DNA of 64,000 bases from Streptomyces sp. NBC_00464 (GTDB lineage: Bacteria; Actinomycetota; Actinomycetes; Streptomycetales; Streptomycetaceae), in NCBI RefSeq assembly GCF_036013915.1, contig NZ_CP107899.1, positions 8,398,001 to 8,462,000 of the forward strand, in the 5' to 3' direction. Positions within the stretch are counted from its first letter, which is position 1. Every line of letters starts with the position of its first letter. The notes under the pieces were generated by a model, which worked only from the letters and a program-made list of their open reading frames with translations, made no database searches and was not told the origin of the DNA. Positions 33,518-42,254 of this stretch are shown here, piece after piece. The translations under genes and the position numbers were made by a program.

Positions 33518-35834
33518 CGCCGTGGCGCGACGGAAGACATGGCCCGTCGGGCAGTGCCGGATCTGCCTGGGCTGGGGCGAGAAGCCGCAGTACGCCGACT
33601 GCACCGCCTGCTCGTCCTGGCGGCATCTGCATCCCGAGCAGGCACCCTGTCGCCGCTGCGGGCACGCCGGCCACCTCAACACCGATGGGCTGTGCCGTCT
33701 GTGTCTGCAGGTCATCCGGACTTTCGACGCCGAATGGATTGCCGACCCTGTCGCCGGGCGGCCGTGCCAGCTCGCGCTGATCCTGCCCGGCATCCGTCTG
33801 CCCAGGTCACAGCCGATCGACCGCCCGCTGAAAGGGCGGCCGCGCGACGCGAGCCGGCCGCGGTCCTGGCTGGACCGTCAGCGGATCGCGTCGGCCGAGC
33901 CGAGCGACGACCCGCGCGTGTGCCCACCGGCCGTAAGCGGCCAGCTCCTCCTGTTCCGCCCGCGTCGACACCTCGCCCAGGAGCATGTCCGGCGCATCCG
34001 CGACCGGGACTTCGCCGACTACGACCGCCTGCAGGCCATCGCCATCGCCCAGGCCGCTGAGCAGGGCTTCAGCAAGGCGTGGTGGCGGGCGGCCTGCTGG
34101 ATGATCCGGCTGGCCCTGGCCGTCCGGGACTCCGACGGCGAGGACCTGGTCGCCGAGGAAGTCCTCGACGATCTGCCCCGCAGCCAGAACGCGGTCGCCG
34201 ACATCCTGCGCGAGGCCGGTCTTCTCCGCCCCCGCCTTCGCCGTCGGCCCATCATCCCGCCCAAGCTGCACCGCAGCTGCCGGCACTGCGACTGCTGGGG
34301 CTTTCGCTCTGTCTGCTCGGGCTGCAGCAGCTGGAGCACGTGGCCAGGCAGGCACCCGGTCGGCGACTGCGGTCGCTGCGGACGCCGAAGCGTCCCGCTG
34401 CTGAACGGCATCTGCCGGGCCTGCTGTCTCCACATCGATCAGCACGGCCCCGACGCACGAAAAGAGACATGGACCCAACTGTGGTTCGGCGGTGACCTCG
34501 CACCAAGGCTGGCAATCCGCCCTGGGGCTCTCGGCTACGACGCACCGCATCACAGGGCCCGGCAACGAGCCGCCGCCGCGCGCCCGCCCGCACCATCCAT
34601 CTCGCCGCACCTGGTCAACCCGGCCCAGACCGCGCTGTTCGACGCCCGGCGCGACTGGACCTGCATCACCGTCGGCGAGCTGGACCGCCTGCCTTCCCTC
34701 ACCCCTGCCGCCGAAGCCCTGCTCGACGACTTCCGGCACCACGCGAAACAGCAGGGCTGGGACGAACAAGTATGGCGTCTCGCCGCCCGCAGCCTCCGCA
34801 TCCTGCTGGCCCGCCTCGGCGCCGACGCCCTCATCCACGAGGCTGACATCCGGTCCTTGCCCGCCGACCGGCCCGGCACCAGCGCACGACGGATCCTGCA
34901 GTTCCTCACCCGCCACGGTCTGGTCGTTCCCGACCCCGCCCGGCAAGTCGACATCCACCAGCGGGCCATCGACCAGCGCATCCAGACATTCCCCGAGGAC
35001 ATCGCGGACGAACTCCGCAGCTGGGTCCTTGTCTTGCGCGGCGAAGGCCGCCGCGAACACCCCGCGATGCCGTTCGAGACGATCCGCAAGTACCTCGGCT
35101 ACCTCCACCCGGTCCTGACGGACTGGGCCACCCGCGTCACCAGCCTGCGCGAGATCACCAAGGACGACATCCGGGACGCCCTCGCCCAGCGGCCCGGACC
35201 GACCGGCCGAGATCTCCTCAGCGCACTGCGCAGCCTCTTCCAAGCCCTCAAGCAGGAACGGCTGATCTTCCGCGACCCCACCCGCGGGACCTCGCTGTCC
35301 ACCAGCGAACGCCTGCCCGTCCCCATCCCCACCGACCGGCTCCGCGGCCTGATCGACCGAGCCGGCACACCGATGGCCAAGCTCGTCGTCGCGCTCGTCG
35401 CCATCCACGGGCTCGGCCGACGTGAGACCCGCTGCCTCCTCCTGGCCGATCTCGACCTCGCTCGCGGTCGTCTGACGGTCCGGCGGGGCCTGCCGCACAC
35501 CGTCTACCTGGATGAGCTCACGCACGCCCTCGCCGCCGACTGGGTCCGCGGCCGCCACCGGCGCTGGCCCCTGACGGCCAACCTCTACCTGCTGGTCAGT
35601 CAGCAGACCGTGGCCGACGACCGGCTACCGCCCGTCTCCACCATGGTCATGAACGACATCTTCCGGCCGCTCGGCCTGACTCTGTCCAAGCTCCGCCAGG
35701 ATCGCATCCTCGACGAAGCCCGCCAGACCGCCGACCCCGTCCACCTCATGCGCGTCTTCGGCATCGCCGCCGAGACCGCGATGAAGTACATCTACACCGC
35801 CCACCCCGAACGCCGGTCCAGCCTCTGGCGATGA
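33441..35834 (+). CDS. large zinc-ribbon protein with a C-terminal recombinase-like domain
   Basis: 797 residues from ATG 33441; GTG 33522, right after the previous stop, is an alternative. The N-terminal half has two Cys clusters: CRICLGWGEKPQYADCTACS with CRRCGHAGHLNTDGLCRLCL, and CRHCDCWGFRSVCSGCSSWS with CGRCGRRSVPLLNGICRACC. Each looks like paired zinc ribbons. The C-terminal third has a tyrosine-recombinase-like fold: VVALVAIHGLGRRETRCLLL with a candidate Arg, and AAETAMKYIYTAHPERR with a candidate Tyr. The HxxR/His motifs are degenerate (DPVHLMRVFGIAAE). It probably acts beside the 397-aa recombinase in end recognition. Confidence 0.72.
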   Translation: MERSDRSDRSHARARAARAGRCRRTDAVARRKTWPVGQCRICLGWGEKPQYADCTACSSWRHLHPEQAPCRRCGHAGHLNTDGLCRLCLQVIRTFDAEWIADPVAGRPCQLALILPGIRLPRSQPIDRPLKGRPRDASRPRSWLDRQRIASAEPSDDPRVCPPAVSGQLLLFRPRRHLAQEHVRRIRDRDFADYDRLQAIAIAQAAEQGFSKAWWRAACWMIRLALAVRDSDGEDLVAEEVLDDLPRSQNAVADILREAGLLRPRLRRRPIIPPKLHRSCRHCDCWGFRSVCSGCSSWSTWPGRHPVGDCGRCGRRSVPLLNGICRACCLHIDQHGPDARKETWTQLWFGGDLAPRLAIRPGALGYDAPHHRARQRAAAARPPAPSISPHLVNPAQTALFDARRDWTCITVGELDRLPSLTPAAEALLDDFRHHAKQQGWDEQVWRLAARSLRILLARLGADALIHEADIRSLPADRPGTSARRILQFLTRHGLVVPDPARQVDIHQRAIDQRIQTFPEDIADELRSWVLVLRGEGRREHPAMPFETIRKYLGYLHPVLTDWATRVTSLREITKDDIRDALAQRPGPTGRDLLSALRSLFQALKQERLIFRDPTRGTSLSTSERLPVPIPTDRLRGLIDRAGTPMAKLVVALVAIHGLGRRETRCLLLADLDLARGRLTVRRGLPHTVYLDELTHALAADWVRGRHRRWPLTANLYLLVSQQTVADDRLPPVSTMVMNDIFRPLGLTLSKLRQDRILDEARQTADPVHLMRVFGIAAETAMKYIYTAHPERRSSLWR

Positions 35835-36085
35835 CAGGGCAACCGATGAAATGCGGGTCGCCGGGTGACGGAATGCGTGGAGCGGTCACCGGGGCGAGCT
35901 GCACCGCGAGCCCGTCGGCGCTCCTTTGCGCGGCGTCTTGATGTGCTCCGCAGGCAGGGACCGGCGTCGACGGTCTGTCCACCCACCGGCCAAATGTGAT
36001 CTGCGCCACATTTTCCTTCGCGTTGCCGTTGGACCCCGGTCGGGGGCCTCAAGGAGTGAAGGCACCTCTAACGAAGGGTTCTCTG

Positions 36086-37159
36086 ATGGCACACAACAAG
36101 TTGACGAAGTCCCAGACCAGGCTCGCGGTCCTGGTCACCGTCCGGCATGAAGGGATGCCCGCGGCCAAGGGCACAGGCGCGGCGCGGGCTGCGCTCCGGT
36201 GGCTGATGGGCCGTCCGATGCAGCAGCACCGGTCGGTGGCCAGGCGGGCGGGACTGCAGACGGACAGCGTCGCGACCCGGCTCGTGGTGATCCCCGACAG
36301 CGCATCGCTGCGCAAGCACTACGGCTCCGATCGCGTCCCCTTCATCATCGGAGCGTCCGTGCCGGCCGAAGCCGTGCAGCTCGTCCGGCGGTGTCAGAAC
36401 CTGATGCGGGCGGATTTGGTCAGGACGCTGCCGTTCAAGCGGCCGCTCACCCTGCTGCCGAGCGAGTACATCTACGGCAAGTTGGCACCGCTTGCGAACC
36501 AGTGGCCGGTTCCTGTGGGCACTTGCGATGCCTACAAGGAGGCGCACGACGCGATGGTCGCCTACGTCATGAACGGCGACGAGGAGAAGGCCATGGACTT
36601 CGCCAAGAAGTGGCAGTTGACCATTCACAGGCGCTCGGCGGTCCTGAACGGCCTGCTGGGGATTAGGTGGGACGGAGTCGAGCTGTTCAACAACGACCGT
36701 GTGATCGCTGCACTCAACCGGCAGGTGAGGACCGAGCGGAACAACCTTCTACCGCTGTATGCGCGAAAGCTGGAGTATCGGCACATCGACTGCCTGGACG
36801 ATCCGGGCGCGGAGAGCAAGACCAGAAGCACACGCGGTATGAGCAGGCGGCGGACCGCGACCCGGCGCAATCCGGTTGAGGACCACGCGATGTACAGCCA
36901 GCCTTTCGGACATCACCCATGTCTGGATGCCCTGCTGGTCGACTTCAATCCCGAAGAGGCGCGCACTGTCGCCATGTACGTGTTCAGCAACACCAACGCG
37001 GATTGGCACGACGCCGCGCTACTGGCACAGGCGAAGAACCCGAAGCAGTTTGGCGAACGGGTGCGGCGCAAGTTCCTGCGTGCGATGCAGAAGCACCGTA
37101 CGACGGCGAACCCCGCCGCGTGCCAGCATGGCGCCGTGGCCGACGAGACTGGAGTCTGA
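36086..37159 (+). CDS. unrecognised protein carried by the nested element
   Basis: 357 residues from ATG 36086 (MAHNKLTKSQTRLAVLVTVR) with GAAGGG upstream; the frame is open earlier without a start signal. It is basic and soluble: LPFKRPLTLLPSEYIYGKLA, MDFAKKWQLTIHRRSAVLNG, LGIRWDGVELFNNDRVIAAL, then a basic patch TRSTRGMSRRRTATRRN and a helical C-terminus. No domain is recognised. The basic patch suggests nucleic-acid binding. It is separated from the recombinase genes by ~250 bases and coupled to the small membrane gene after it, so these two may be the cargo rather than transposition functions. Confidence 0.65.
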   Translation: MAHNKLTKSQTRLAVLVTVRHEGMPAAKGTGAARAALRWLMGRPMQQHRSVARRAGLQTDSVATRLVVIPDSASLRKHYGSDRVPFIIGASVPAEAVQLVRRCQNLMRADLVRTLPFKRPLTLLPSEYIYGKLAPLANQWPVPVGTCDAYKEAHDAMVAYVMNGDEEKAMDFAKKWQLTIHRRSAVLNGLLGIRWDGVELFNNDRVIAALNRQVRTERNNLLPLYARKLEYRHIDCLDDPGAESKTRSTRGMSRRRTATRRNPVEDHAMYSQPFGHHPCLDALLVDFNPEEARTVAMYVFSNTNADWHDAALLAQAKNPKQFGERVRRKFLRAMQKHRTTANPAACQHGAVADETGV

Positions 37160-37162
37160 GCC

Positions 37163-37411
37163 ATGCTGAAGCTCATCTCCGAGCTGTCTGTATCAGGGCT
37201 GCCGATCTGGCTGATCGCGGCAATCCTGTTGATCAGCAGCCTAGCGACTCTGGTCCTCGCCTTGGCCAGGGCGCGGGCGAGCATCATTCGGGCGCACGGC
37301 GCATCCGGCCGCACCGTCGCCCTGTTCGAGAGCCGACTCCGCTACAAGCAATGGAAGATCGCGCACCGGGACCGGCAGCGAAAGTGGTCACGGCGCAGCG
37401 CGGACCAGTAG
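37163..37411 (+). CDS. small membrane protein of the nested element
   Basis: 82 residues from ATG 37163, 3 bases after the previous stop. One strong N-terminal membrane helix (LPIWLIAAILLISSLATLVL) is followed by a basic cytoplasmic tail (RLRYKQWKIAHRDRQRKWSR). No family is recognised. Tight spacing with the 357-aa protein suggests they work together, perhaps anchoring it at the membrane. A perfect terminator follows. Confidence 0.6.
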   Translation: MLKLISELSVSGLPIWLIAAILLISSLATLVLALARARASIIRAHGASGRTVALFESRLRYKQWKIAHRDRQRKWSRRSADQ

Positions 37412-37423
37412 GGCAGGCCTCGG

Positions 37424-37465
37424 CTCCTGCTGCTCGGCACCGTAACTGGTGCCGAGCAGCAGGAG
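37424..37465 (+). terminator. perfect 18-bp hairpin closing the nested element's operon
   Basis: CTCCTGCTGCTCGGCACC (37424-37441) pairs exactly with 37448-37465 around the loop GTAACT. It lies 12 bases after the stop of the small membrane gene and about 120 bases before the right end of the insertion. Confidence 0.85.
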
Positions 37466-37587
37466 GCCACGCGCGGGGCTAGCATGGTTGGCCTGACGCG
37501 AACCCACCCCACCCGAGGCCTCCATGCTCCAACCAGACGCGGGTTCCGCCCCGTTCGCGTCCAGGAATCCACGAACCCGCGCGCTTC

Positions 37588-38485
37588 GGGCCCCGGCGTG
37601 ATGATCTACTGGCATGTCGAGCGGAAGTCCGTCTGCATCTACTCACAGCTGAAGTCCTGTTCGGCATCCGAGGTCGCCTCGGTGATCGAGGGCGTGCTGC
37701 GGCACTGCACCGACATGGTCGTTGACCGGCAGTACACCGACACGCACGGCGCCTCCATCGTTGGGTTCGCCTTCGCACACATGCTCGACTTCAAACTGAT
37801 GCCGAGGCTGAAGAACATCGGCTCGGCGAAGCTGTACCGACCCGCGGCCGGGGAGGACGACCAGTGGCCGAACCTGGGCCCGGTGCTCTCCACCAAGACG
37901 ATCGACTGGGACCTGATTGCCCAGCAGTACGACCAGATCGTGAAGTACACCACCGCCCTGCGCCTGGGTACCGCCGAGGCCGAGCAGGTCCTGCGTCGGT
38001 TCACCCGGGGAGGGCCGAAACACCCGACGTACCGGGCGATCGAGGAGCTGGGCCGGGCAGTGAGGACCTCGTTCGTCTGCGACTACCTGGCCGACGTCGA
38101 GACGCGGCAGGAGATCCACGAGGGGTTGCAGGTGGTGGAGAACTGGAACAGCGCGAACAAGGACCTGTTCTACGGCAAGGATGGCGACCTGGCCGGTGCG
38201 GACAAGGAGTCCCAGGAGGTGTCCATGCTCGCGCTGCACCTGCTCCAGTCGGCGCTGGTGCACGTCAACACGCTGCTGATGCAGGAGGTGCTGGCCGATC
38301 CGAAGTGGGCGGACCAGCTCACCGACGCGGACCGCCGGGCGTTGTCGCCGCTGTTCTGGACGCACGTGAATCCGTACGGCAGGTTCGAGCTCGATATGGA
38401 CGGCCGCCTCGATCTCGGTCCTGGCGGAGCTGTCCCCGGCCAGCGGACGCAAGAACCGCAGCCGGCTGCCGCAGCAGCGCTCTGA
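37588..38485 (+). pseudogene. tnpA: Tn3-family transposase TnpA, C-terminal part
   Basis: Begins [20 protein letters not shown], in frame with the N-terminal half at 29678-31827. The second catalytic Asp is in [20 protein letters not shown], and the catalytic Glu in the helical [20 protein letters not shown] region. The end is the conserved [20 protein letters not shown], plus a short Ala/Pro tail. An open frame extends back to 37484, but those codons belong to the inserted element. Both halves together would make a normal-length (about 1,010-residue) transposase. Confidence 0.88.
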
Positions 38486-38658
38486 GGTACTTCCGTCGGG
38501 TCGCAGGGAGGATGGGTCCTTCCCCAGGAGCGCGGTGGGGACGGGAACCTGACCGTCTCGGGTGAGCGTCTCTCGGGTAAAGACGCTGTGTACCCGGCGT
38601 TAGGGCCCTAGCGTCATAGTGCGAATCGCGGGCAGCCAGTGACAGCAGGGGGTTGGGG

Positions 38659-39099
38659 ATGTTGAGTGAGGCGTTGACGGCGTTGGCAGCGGCGGGGGGC
38701 ACCGCCGTGGTGCAGGCGGTGGGGACCGATGCGTGGAACGGCCTGCGAGGTCAGGTGGCGCGATGGTTCGGCCGGGGGGACACCGAGCGGGAGCGCCGAG
38801 AGGTGGAGCGGCTGGACAGCAGCGCGGCCGAGCTCGCGGCCGCAGACGACAGTACGGTGGAGCTGGTCCGGGAGCGCCACGAGACCGTGTGGCGGACCCG
38901 CATCGAGACCCTGCTGGGGAACCTGGGCGACGAGCAGCGCGCCCATGCCGCCGACCAGTTGAGGGAGTTGCTGGAGCAGGCCGGGGCGGGGCCGGCTAGC
39001 GACGGTGCGCTGGTGTCCGACAACACGTTCAGTGGGCCGACCGCGTTCCAGGCCGGGAACAACAACCGGCAGGATGTCCGCTTCGGCCCCGAAGCATGA
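38659..39099 (+). CDS. small helical protein with C-terminal amyloid-like motif (candidate NLR-partner effector)
   Basis: 146 residues from ATG 38659. The first ~110 residues are helical: LTALAAAGGTAVVQAVGTDA, WNGLRGQVARWFGRGD, then TRIETLLGNLGDEQRAHAAD. This resembles the Bell-type helical domain seen in bacterial NLR-partner effectors. The last 25 residues, SDNTFSGPTAFQAGNNNRQD then VRFG, form a Gly/Asn/Gln motif matching the N-terminus of the next protein (GSTFIGPTALQVGDHGTQHV). Its stop overlaps the NTPase start (ATGA). In the known scheme the NLR oligomerises and templates the effector motif into an amyloid, activating a membrane-toxic domain. Confidence 0.7.
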   Translation: MLSEALTALAAAGGTAVVQAVGTDAWNGLRGQVARWFGRGDTERERREVERLDSSAAELAAADDSTVELVRERHETVWRTRIETLLGNLGDEQRAHAADQLRELLEQAGAGPASDGALVSDNTFSGPTAFQAGNNNRQDVRFGPEA

Positions 39100-42000
39100 C
39101 CGACGCCGGCCCCGGTGGCGGCGTTCGCGGCAGCACTTTCATCGGACCGACCGCACTGCAGGTCGGTGACCACGGCACCCAGCACGTCCAGTTTGTCTAC
39201 CACTGGAAGCCTGGCTACCGGATCGAGGATTTCCCCGCTGCGGCCCGTCCGGTCCGGGCCCGCGCACTTGCCGCACAGCCCTCCCGGTTGTTGCGGGCCG
39301 GGCATCAGGTGGTGCCCTTCACAGGCCGCCGCACCGACCTCGATGCTCTGGCCCGCTGGCGCGACGAGGCGGCCGACCCGTTAGCCATCCGGCTGGTCCA
39401 CGGTCCCGGCGGGCAGGGCAAGACCCGCCTGGCTGCTCACTTCGCCGAACTCAGCCGCCAAGCGGGCTGGACGGTGTGGCAGGCGGCCGTCAACGAGGCC
39501 GACGCCGACCCCCTCGCCTCCACCCCACCCCCCGAAACCGGGGTCGGAATCCTGCTGGTGGCCGACTACGCCGAACGCTGGCCCACCGCCGACCTGCGCC
39601 AACTGCTGCGCGGAGCGCTCCTGACCCGCAATAGCGTCCCAGTTCGTGTCCTGCTGCTGGCCCGCCCGGCCGGAGACTGGTGGGACAGCCTTGACACCTG
39701 GATCGGCGACCATCTCGACGCCGGCGCCAGTACCCGCCTGCTGCCGCCCCTGGCCGCCGACCCGCAGGCACGCGCCGAACTGTTTCAGCGGGCCCGGGAC
39801 CGCTTTGCCGACCACCTCGGCCTGCCAACCGACCAGGCCCTCTGTATCGGTCCACCCTCGACCTTGGACACCGACGATGACTACGCCCAGGTCCTGACCA
39901 TCCACATCGCGGCCCTGGCCGCCGTCGACGCCCGCCGCCACGATGACCATGCCCCCACCGACCCCGCCCGCGCCTCTGCTTACCTCCTGAAACGCGAACG
40001 CTCCTACTGGAGCGAGCTGCATCGGCCCCCGGCACGAGTACTGTCCACCGGGCCGACCGCGATGGGCCGCACCGTGCTGACTGCCACTTTCACCCGGCCC
40101 CTGGCCCGTGACCCTCACGGCTGGGACGTCCTGCACCGCACCGGGCTCGCCGACACCGACGCAGCGGCCAACACCCTCCTTGACGACCACCAGCGCTGCT
40201 ACCCCCCGGCCCACAGCCACACGGTCCTGGAACCGCTGTACCCCGACCGCCTCAGCGAAGACTTCATCGGTCTGACCACCCCGCCCAGCCCTGACGATCC
40301 CAGCGCATCCCACCCAGTGTCCGGAGCGGTCACCGACGACTGGGCCCACCAGATTGCCCAACGCCTCATCCTTGGCCGCACCGGCACCGACGCGCCCGCA
40401 CCCTGGACCCGCGACACCCTGACCGTGCTGATCGAAACCGCCCGCCGCTGGCCCCATGTCGCCACCGGCCAGCTCTATCCCCTGCTCACGAAACATCCTG
40501 AACTCGCCCTGCACGCTGGCGGCGCCGCCCTCGCGGCCCTGGCCGGACTCGACCACATCGACGTCAACGTTCTGGAAGCCATCGAGCCCCACCTCCCCAC
40601 CGGCCGGCACGCCGACCTCGACGTCGGCGTCGCCGCCATCACCTCCCGCCTGGCCCGCCACCGTCTCGCCACCACACAAGATCCCCTCATCCACGCCCGC
40701 ACCAACGACGCCCTCGCCATGGCCCTTTCCCATGCCGGACTCCGCGACAACGCCCTCACAACCGCGCAGGACGCTCACGCAGCCTGGCAACGCCTCGCTC
40801 GAACCACCCCCGCCTACGAATCCGACCTCGCCGCCTCGCTGATCAACCTCGGGGCCAATCTGTCGGAGATGGGGCGGCGGGCGGAGGCCCTGACCGCCAC
40901 CGAGCAGGCGGTGGAGATTTACCGCCGGCTGGCGGCAGGCAACCCGGACGCCTACGAATCCGACCTCGCCGCCTCGCTGTCCAACCTCGGGGCCAATCTG
41001 TCGGAGATGGGGCGGCGGGCGGAGGCCCTGACCGCCACCGAGCAGGCGGTGGAGATCCGGAGGCGTCTGGCGGCGGTCGACCCGGCGGCCTACGAATCCG
41101 ACCTCGCCCTTTCGCTGTCCAACCTCGGGGCCAATCTGTCGGAGATGGGGCGGCGGGCGGAGACCCTGACCGCCACCGAGCAGGCGGTGGAGATCCGGAG
41201 GCGTCTGGCGGCGGTCGACCCGGCGGCCTACGAACCCGACCTCGCCCTTTCGCTGTCCAACCTCGGGGCCAATCTGTCGAGGGTGGGGCGGCGGGCGGAG
41301 GCCCTGACCGCCACCGAGCAGGCGGTGGAGATTCACCGCCGGCTGGCGGCAGGCAACCCGGACGCCTACGAACCCGACCTCGCCGCCTCGCTGTCCAACC
41401 TCGGGGGCGATCTGTGGAAGCTGGGGCGGCGGGCGGAGGCCGTGACCGCCGCCGAGCGGGCGGTGGCGATGTACCGTCGGCTGGCGGCAGGCAACCCGGA
41501 CGCCTACGAACCCAACCTCGCCATTTCGCTGTCCAGTCTAGGCGTCCAGCTGTCGGAGACGGGTCGGCAGGCGGAGGCCCTGACCACCACCGAGCAGGCG
41601 GTGGCGATGTACCGCCGGCTGGCGGCAGGCAACCCGGACGCCTACGAACCCAATCTCGCCCTTTCGCTGTCCAACCTCGGCGTCCAGCTGTCGGAGACGG
41701 GTCGGCAGGCGGAGGCCCTGACCGCCACCGAGCAGGCGGTGGCGATCCGGAGGCGTCTGGCGGCGGTCGACCCGGCGGCCTACGAACCCGACCTCGCCCT
41801 TTCGCTGTCCAACCTCGGGGACGATCTGTCGAAGCTGGGGCGGTGGGCGGAGGCCATGACCGCCATCGAGCGGGCGGTGAGGATGTACCGCCGTCTGGCG
41901 GCAGGCAACCCGGGCGCCTACGAACCCAACCTCGCCATTTCGCTGTACGTCTTAGCCTCAGTGCGTTTTAGGGGGGAGCAGGATCTCTCCGGTGCGTTGC

Positions 42001-42179
42001 GAGCCACGAGCGAGGCAGTGGAGATCTACCGCAGGCTCATCCCGATGAGGTCCCACCCGCTTCTCTTTCTCTCGCCTCTGCGTGAGGTGTTGAGCCTGCA
42101 GGTAGAGGTGCTCATCGGCCTTGGCCGACTCCAGGACGCGCAGACAGTCCGTGACTGGCTCGCGGCCAACCGCGGCTAA
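39096..42179 (+). CDS. STAND/NLR-like NTPase with C-terminal TPR repeats
   Basis: 1,027 residues from ATG 39096, overlapping the previous stop. Residues ~12-35 are the amyloid-like motif GSTFIGPTALQVGDHGTQHV. The NTPase follows: Walker A in LVHGPGGQGKTRLAAHFAEL, Walker B-like GVGILLVADYAERWPTADLR, and a sensor-like LLLARPAGDWWDSL. A winged-helix/helical spacer precedes about eight 46-residue TPR units, for example DLAASLSNLGANLSEMGRRA then EALTATEQAVEIYRRLAAGN. The repeats are nearly identical in DNA. NLR-like STAND proteins detect a ligand through the repeats, oligomerise and trigger an effector. It is transposon cargo and probably part of an antiphage or allorecognition pair. Confidence 0.82.
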   Translation: MTDAGPGGGVRGSTFIGPTALQVGDHGTQHVQFVYHWKPGYRIEDFPAAARPVRARALAAQPSRLLRAGHQVVPFTGRRTDLDALARWRDEAADPLAIRLVHGPGGQGKTRLAAHFAELSRQAGWTVWQAAVNEADADPLASTPPPETGVGILLVADYAERWPTADLRQLLRGALLTRNSVPVRVLLLARPAGDWWDSLDTWIGDHLDAGASTRLLPPLAADPQARAELFQRARDRFADHLGLPTDQALCIGPPSTLDTDDDYAQVLTIHIAALAAVDARRHDDHAPTDPARASAYLLKRERSYWSELHRPPARVLSTGPTAMGRTVLTATFTRPLARDPHGWDVLHRTGLADTDAAANTLLDDHQRCYPPAHSHTVLEPLYPDRLSEDFIGLTTPPSPDDPSASHPVSGAVTDDWAHQIAQRLILGRTGTDAPAPWTRDTLTVLIETARRWPHVATGQLYPLLTKHPELALHAGGAALAALAGLDHIDVNVLEAIEPHLPTGRHADLDVGVAAITSRLARHRLATTQDPLIHARTNDALAMALSHAGLRDNALTTAQDAHAAWQRLARTTPAYESDLAASLINLGANLSEMGRRAEALTATEQAVEIYRRLAAGNPDAYESDLAASLSNLGANLSEMGRRAEALTATEQAVEIRRRLAAVDPAAYESDLALSLSNLGANLSEMGRRAETLTATEQAVEIRRRLAAVDPAAYEPDLALSLSNLGANLSRVGRRAEALTATEQAVEIHRRLAAGNPDAYEPDLAASLSNLGGDLWKLGRRAEAVTAAERAVAMYRRLAAGNPDAYEPNLAISLSSLGVQLSETGRQAEALTTTEQAVAMYRRLAAGNPDAYEPNLALSLSNLGVQLSETGRQAEALTATEQAVAIRRRLAAVDPAAYEPDLALSLSNLGDDLSKLGRWAEAMTAIERAVRMYRRLAAGNPGAYEPNLAISLYVLASVRFRGEQDLSGALRATSEAVEIYRRLIPMRSHPLLFLSPLREVLSLQVEVLIGLGRLQDAQTVRDWLAANRG
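40815..41950 (+). repeat. tandem 138-bp repeats encoding TPR units
   Basis: Repeat starts recur every 138 bases (40815, 40953, 41091, 41229, 41367, 41505, 41643, 41781, 41919). Several adjacent units differ by only a few bases, mainly at the positions encoding NLGANLSEMG versus NLGVQLSETG and EIYRRLAAGNPDA versus EIRRRLAAVDPAA. Such homogenised sensor repeats expand and contract by recombination. Confidence 0.9.
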
Positions 42180-42254
42180 CCCGATTCCCACAAATGACCC
42201 TTTCTCGGAGCAAGATCAAGAACAGTCGACGGAAGCGGTCCGGGTCGCGGATTC

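Larger units (their letters stand above)
31828..37587. mobile_element. nested multi-recombinase element inserted in tnpA
   Basis: TnpA sequence stops at 31827 and resumes at 37588. Joining these bases restores the frame as [18 protein letters not shown], the expected Tn3 sequence. The insert holds five co-oriented genes: a 397-aa tyrosine recombinase, a 115-aa HTH-like protein, a 797-aa zinc-ribbon/recombinase-like protein, a 357-aa unknown protein and an 82-aa membrane protein, then a perfect terminator. No target duplication or long terminal repeat is visible, but GCGCTACCG (31819-31827) and GCGCTTCGG (37581-37589) at the two junctions are similar. This is typical of tyrosine-recombinase elements such as Tn554. 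Ends are accurate to about 10 bases. Confidence 0.85.

Noticed and set aside
39381..41336. Long minus-strand open frame opposite the STAND-TPR gene.
   Set aside because: It is a shadow of the repeated, GC-rich coding strand: its low-complexity repeats mirror the 138-bp TPR units, and it has no start signal or domain.
40815..41950. Regular repeats that might be read as a CRISPR array.
   Set aside because: The 138-bp units are contiguous coding repeats without unique spacers and are in frame throughout; no cas genes are present.
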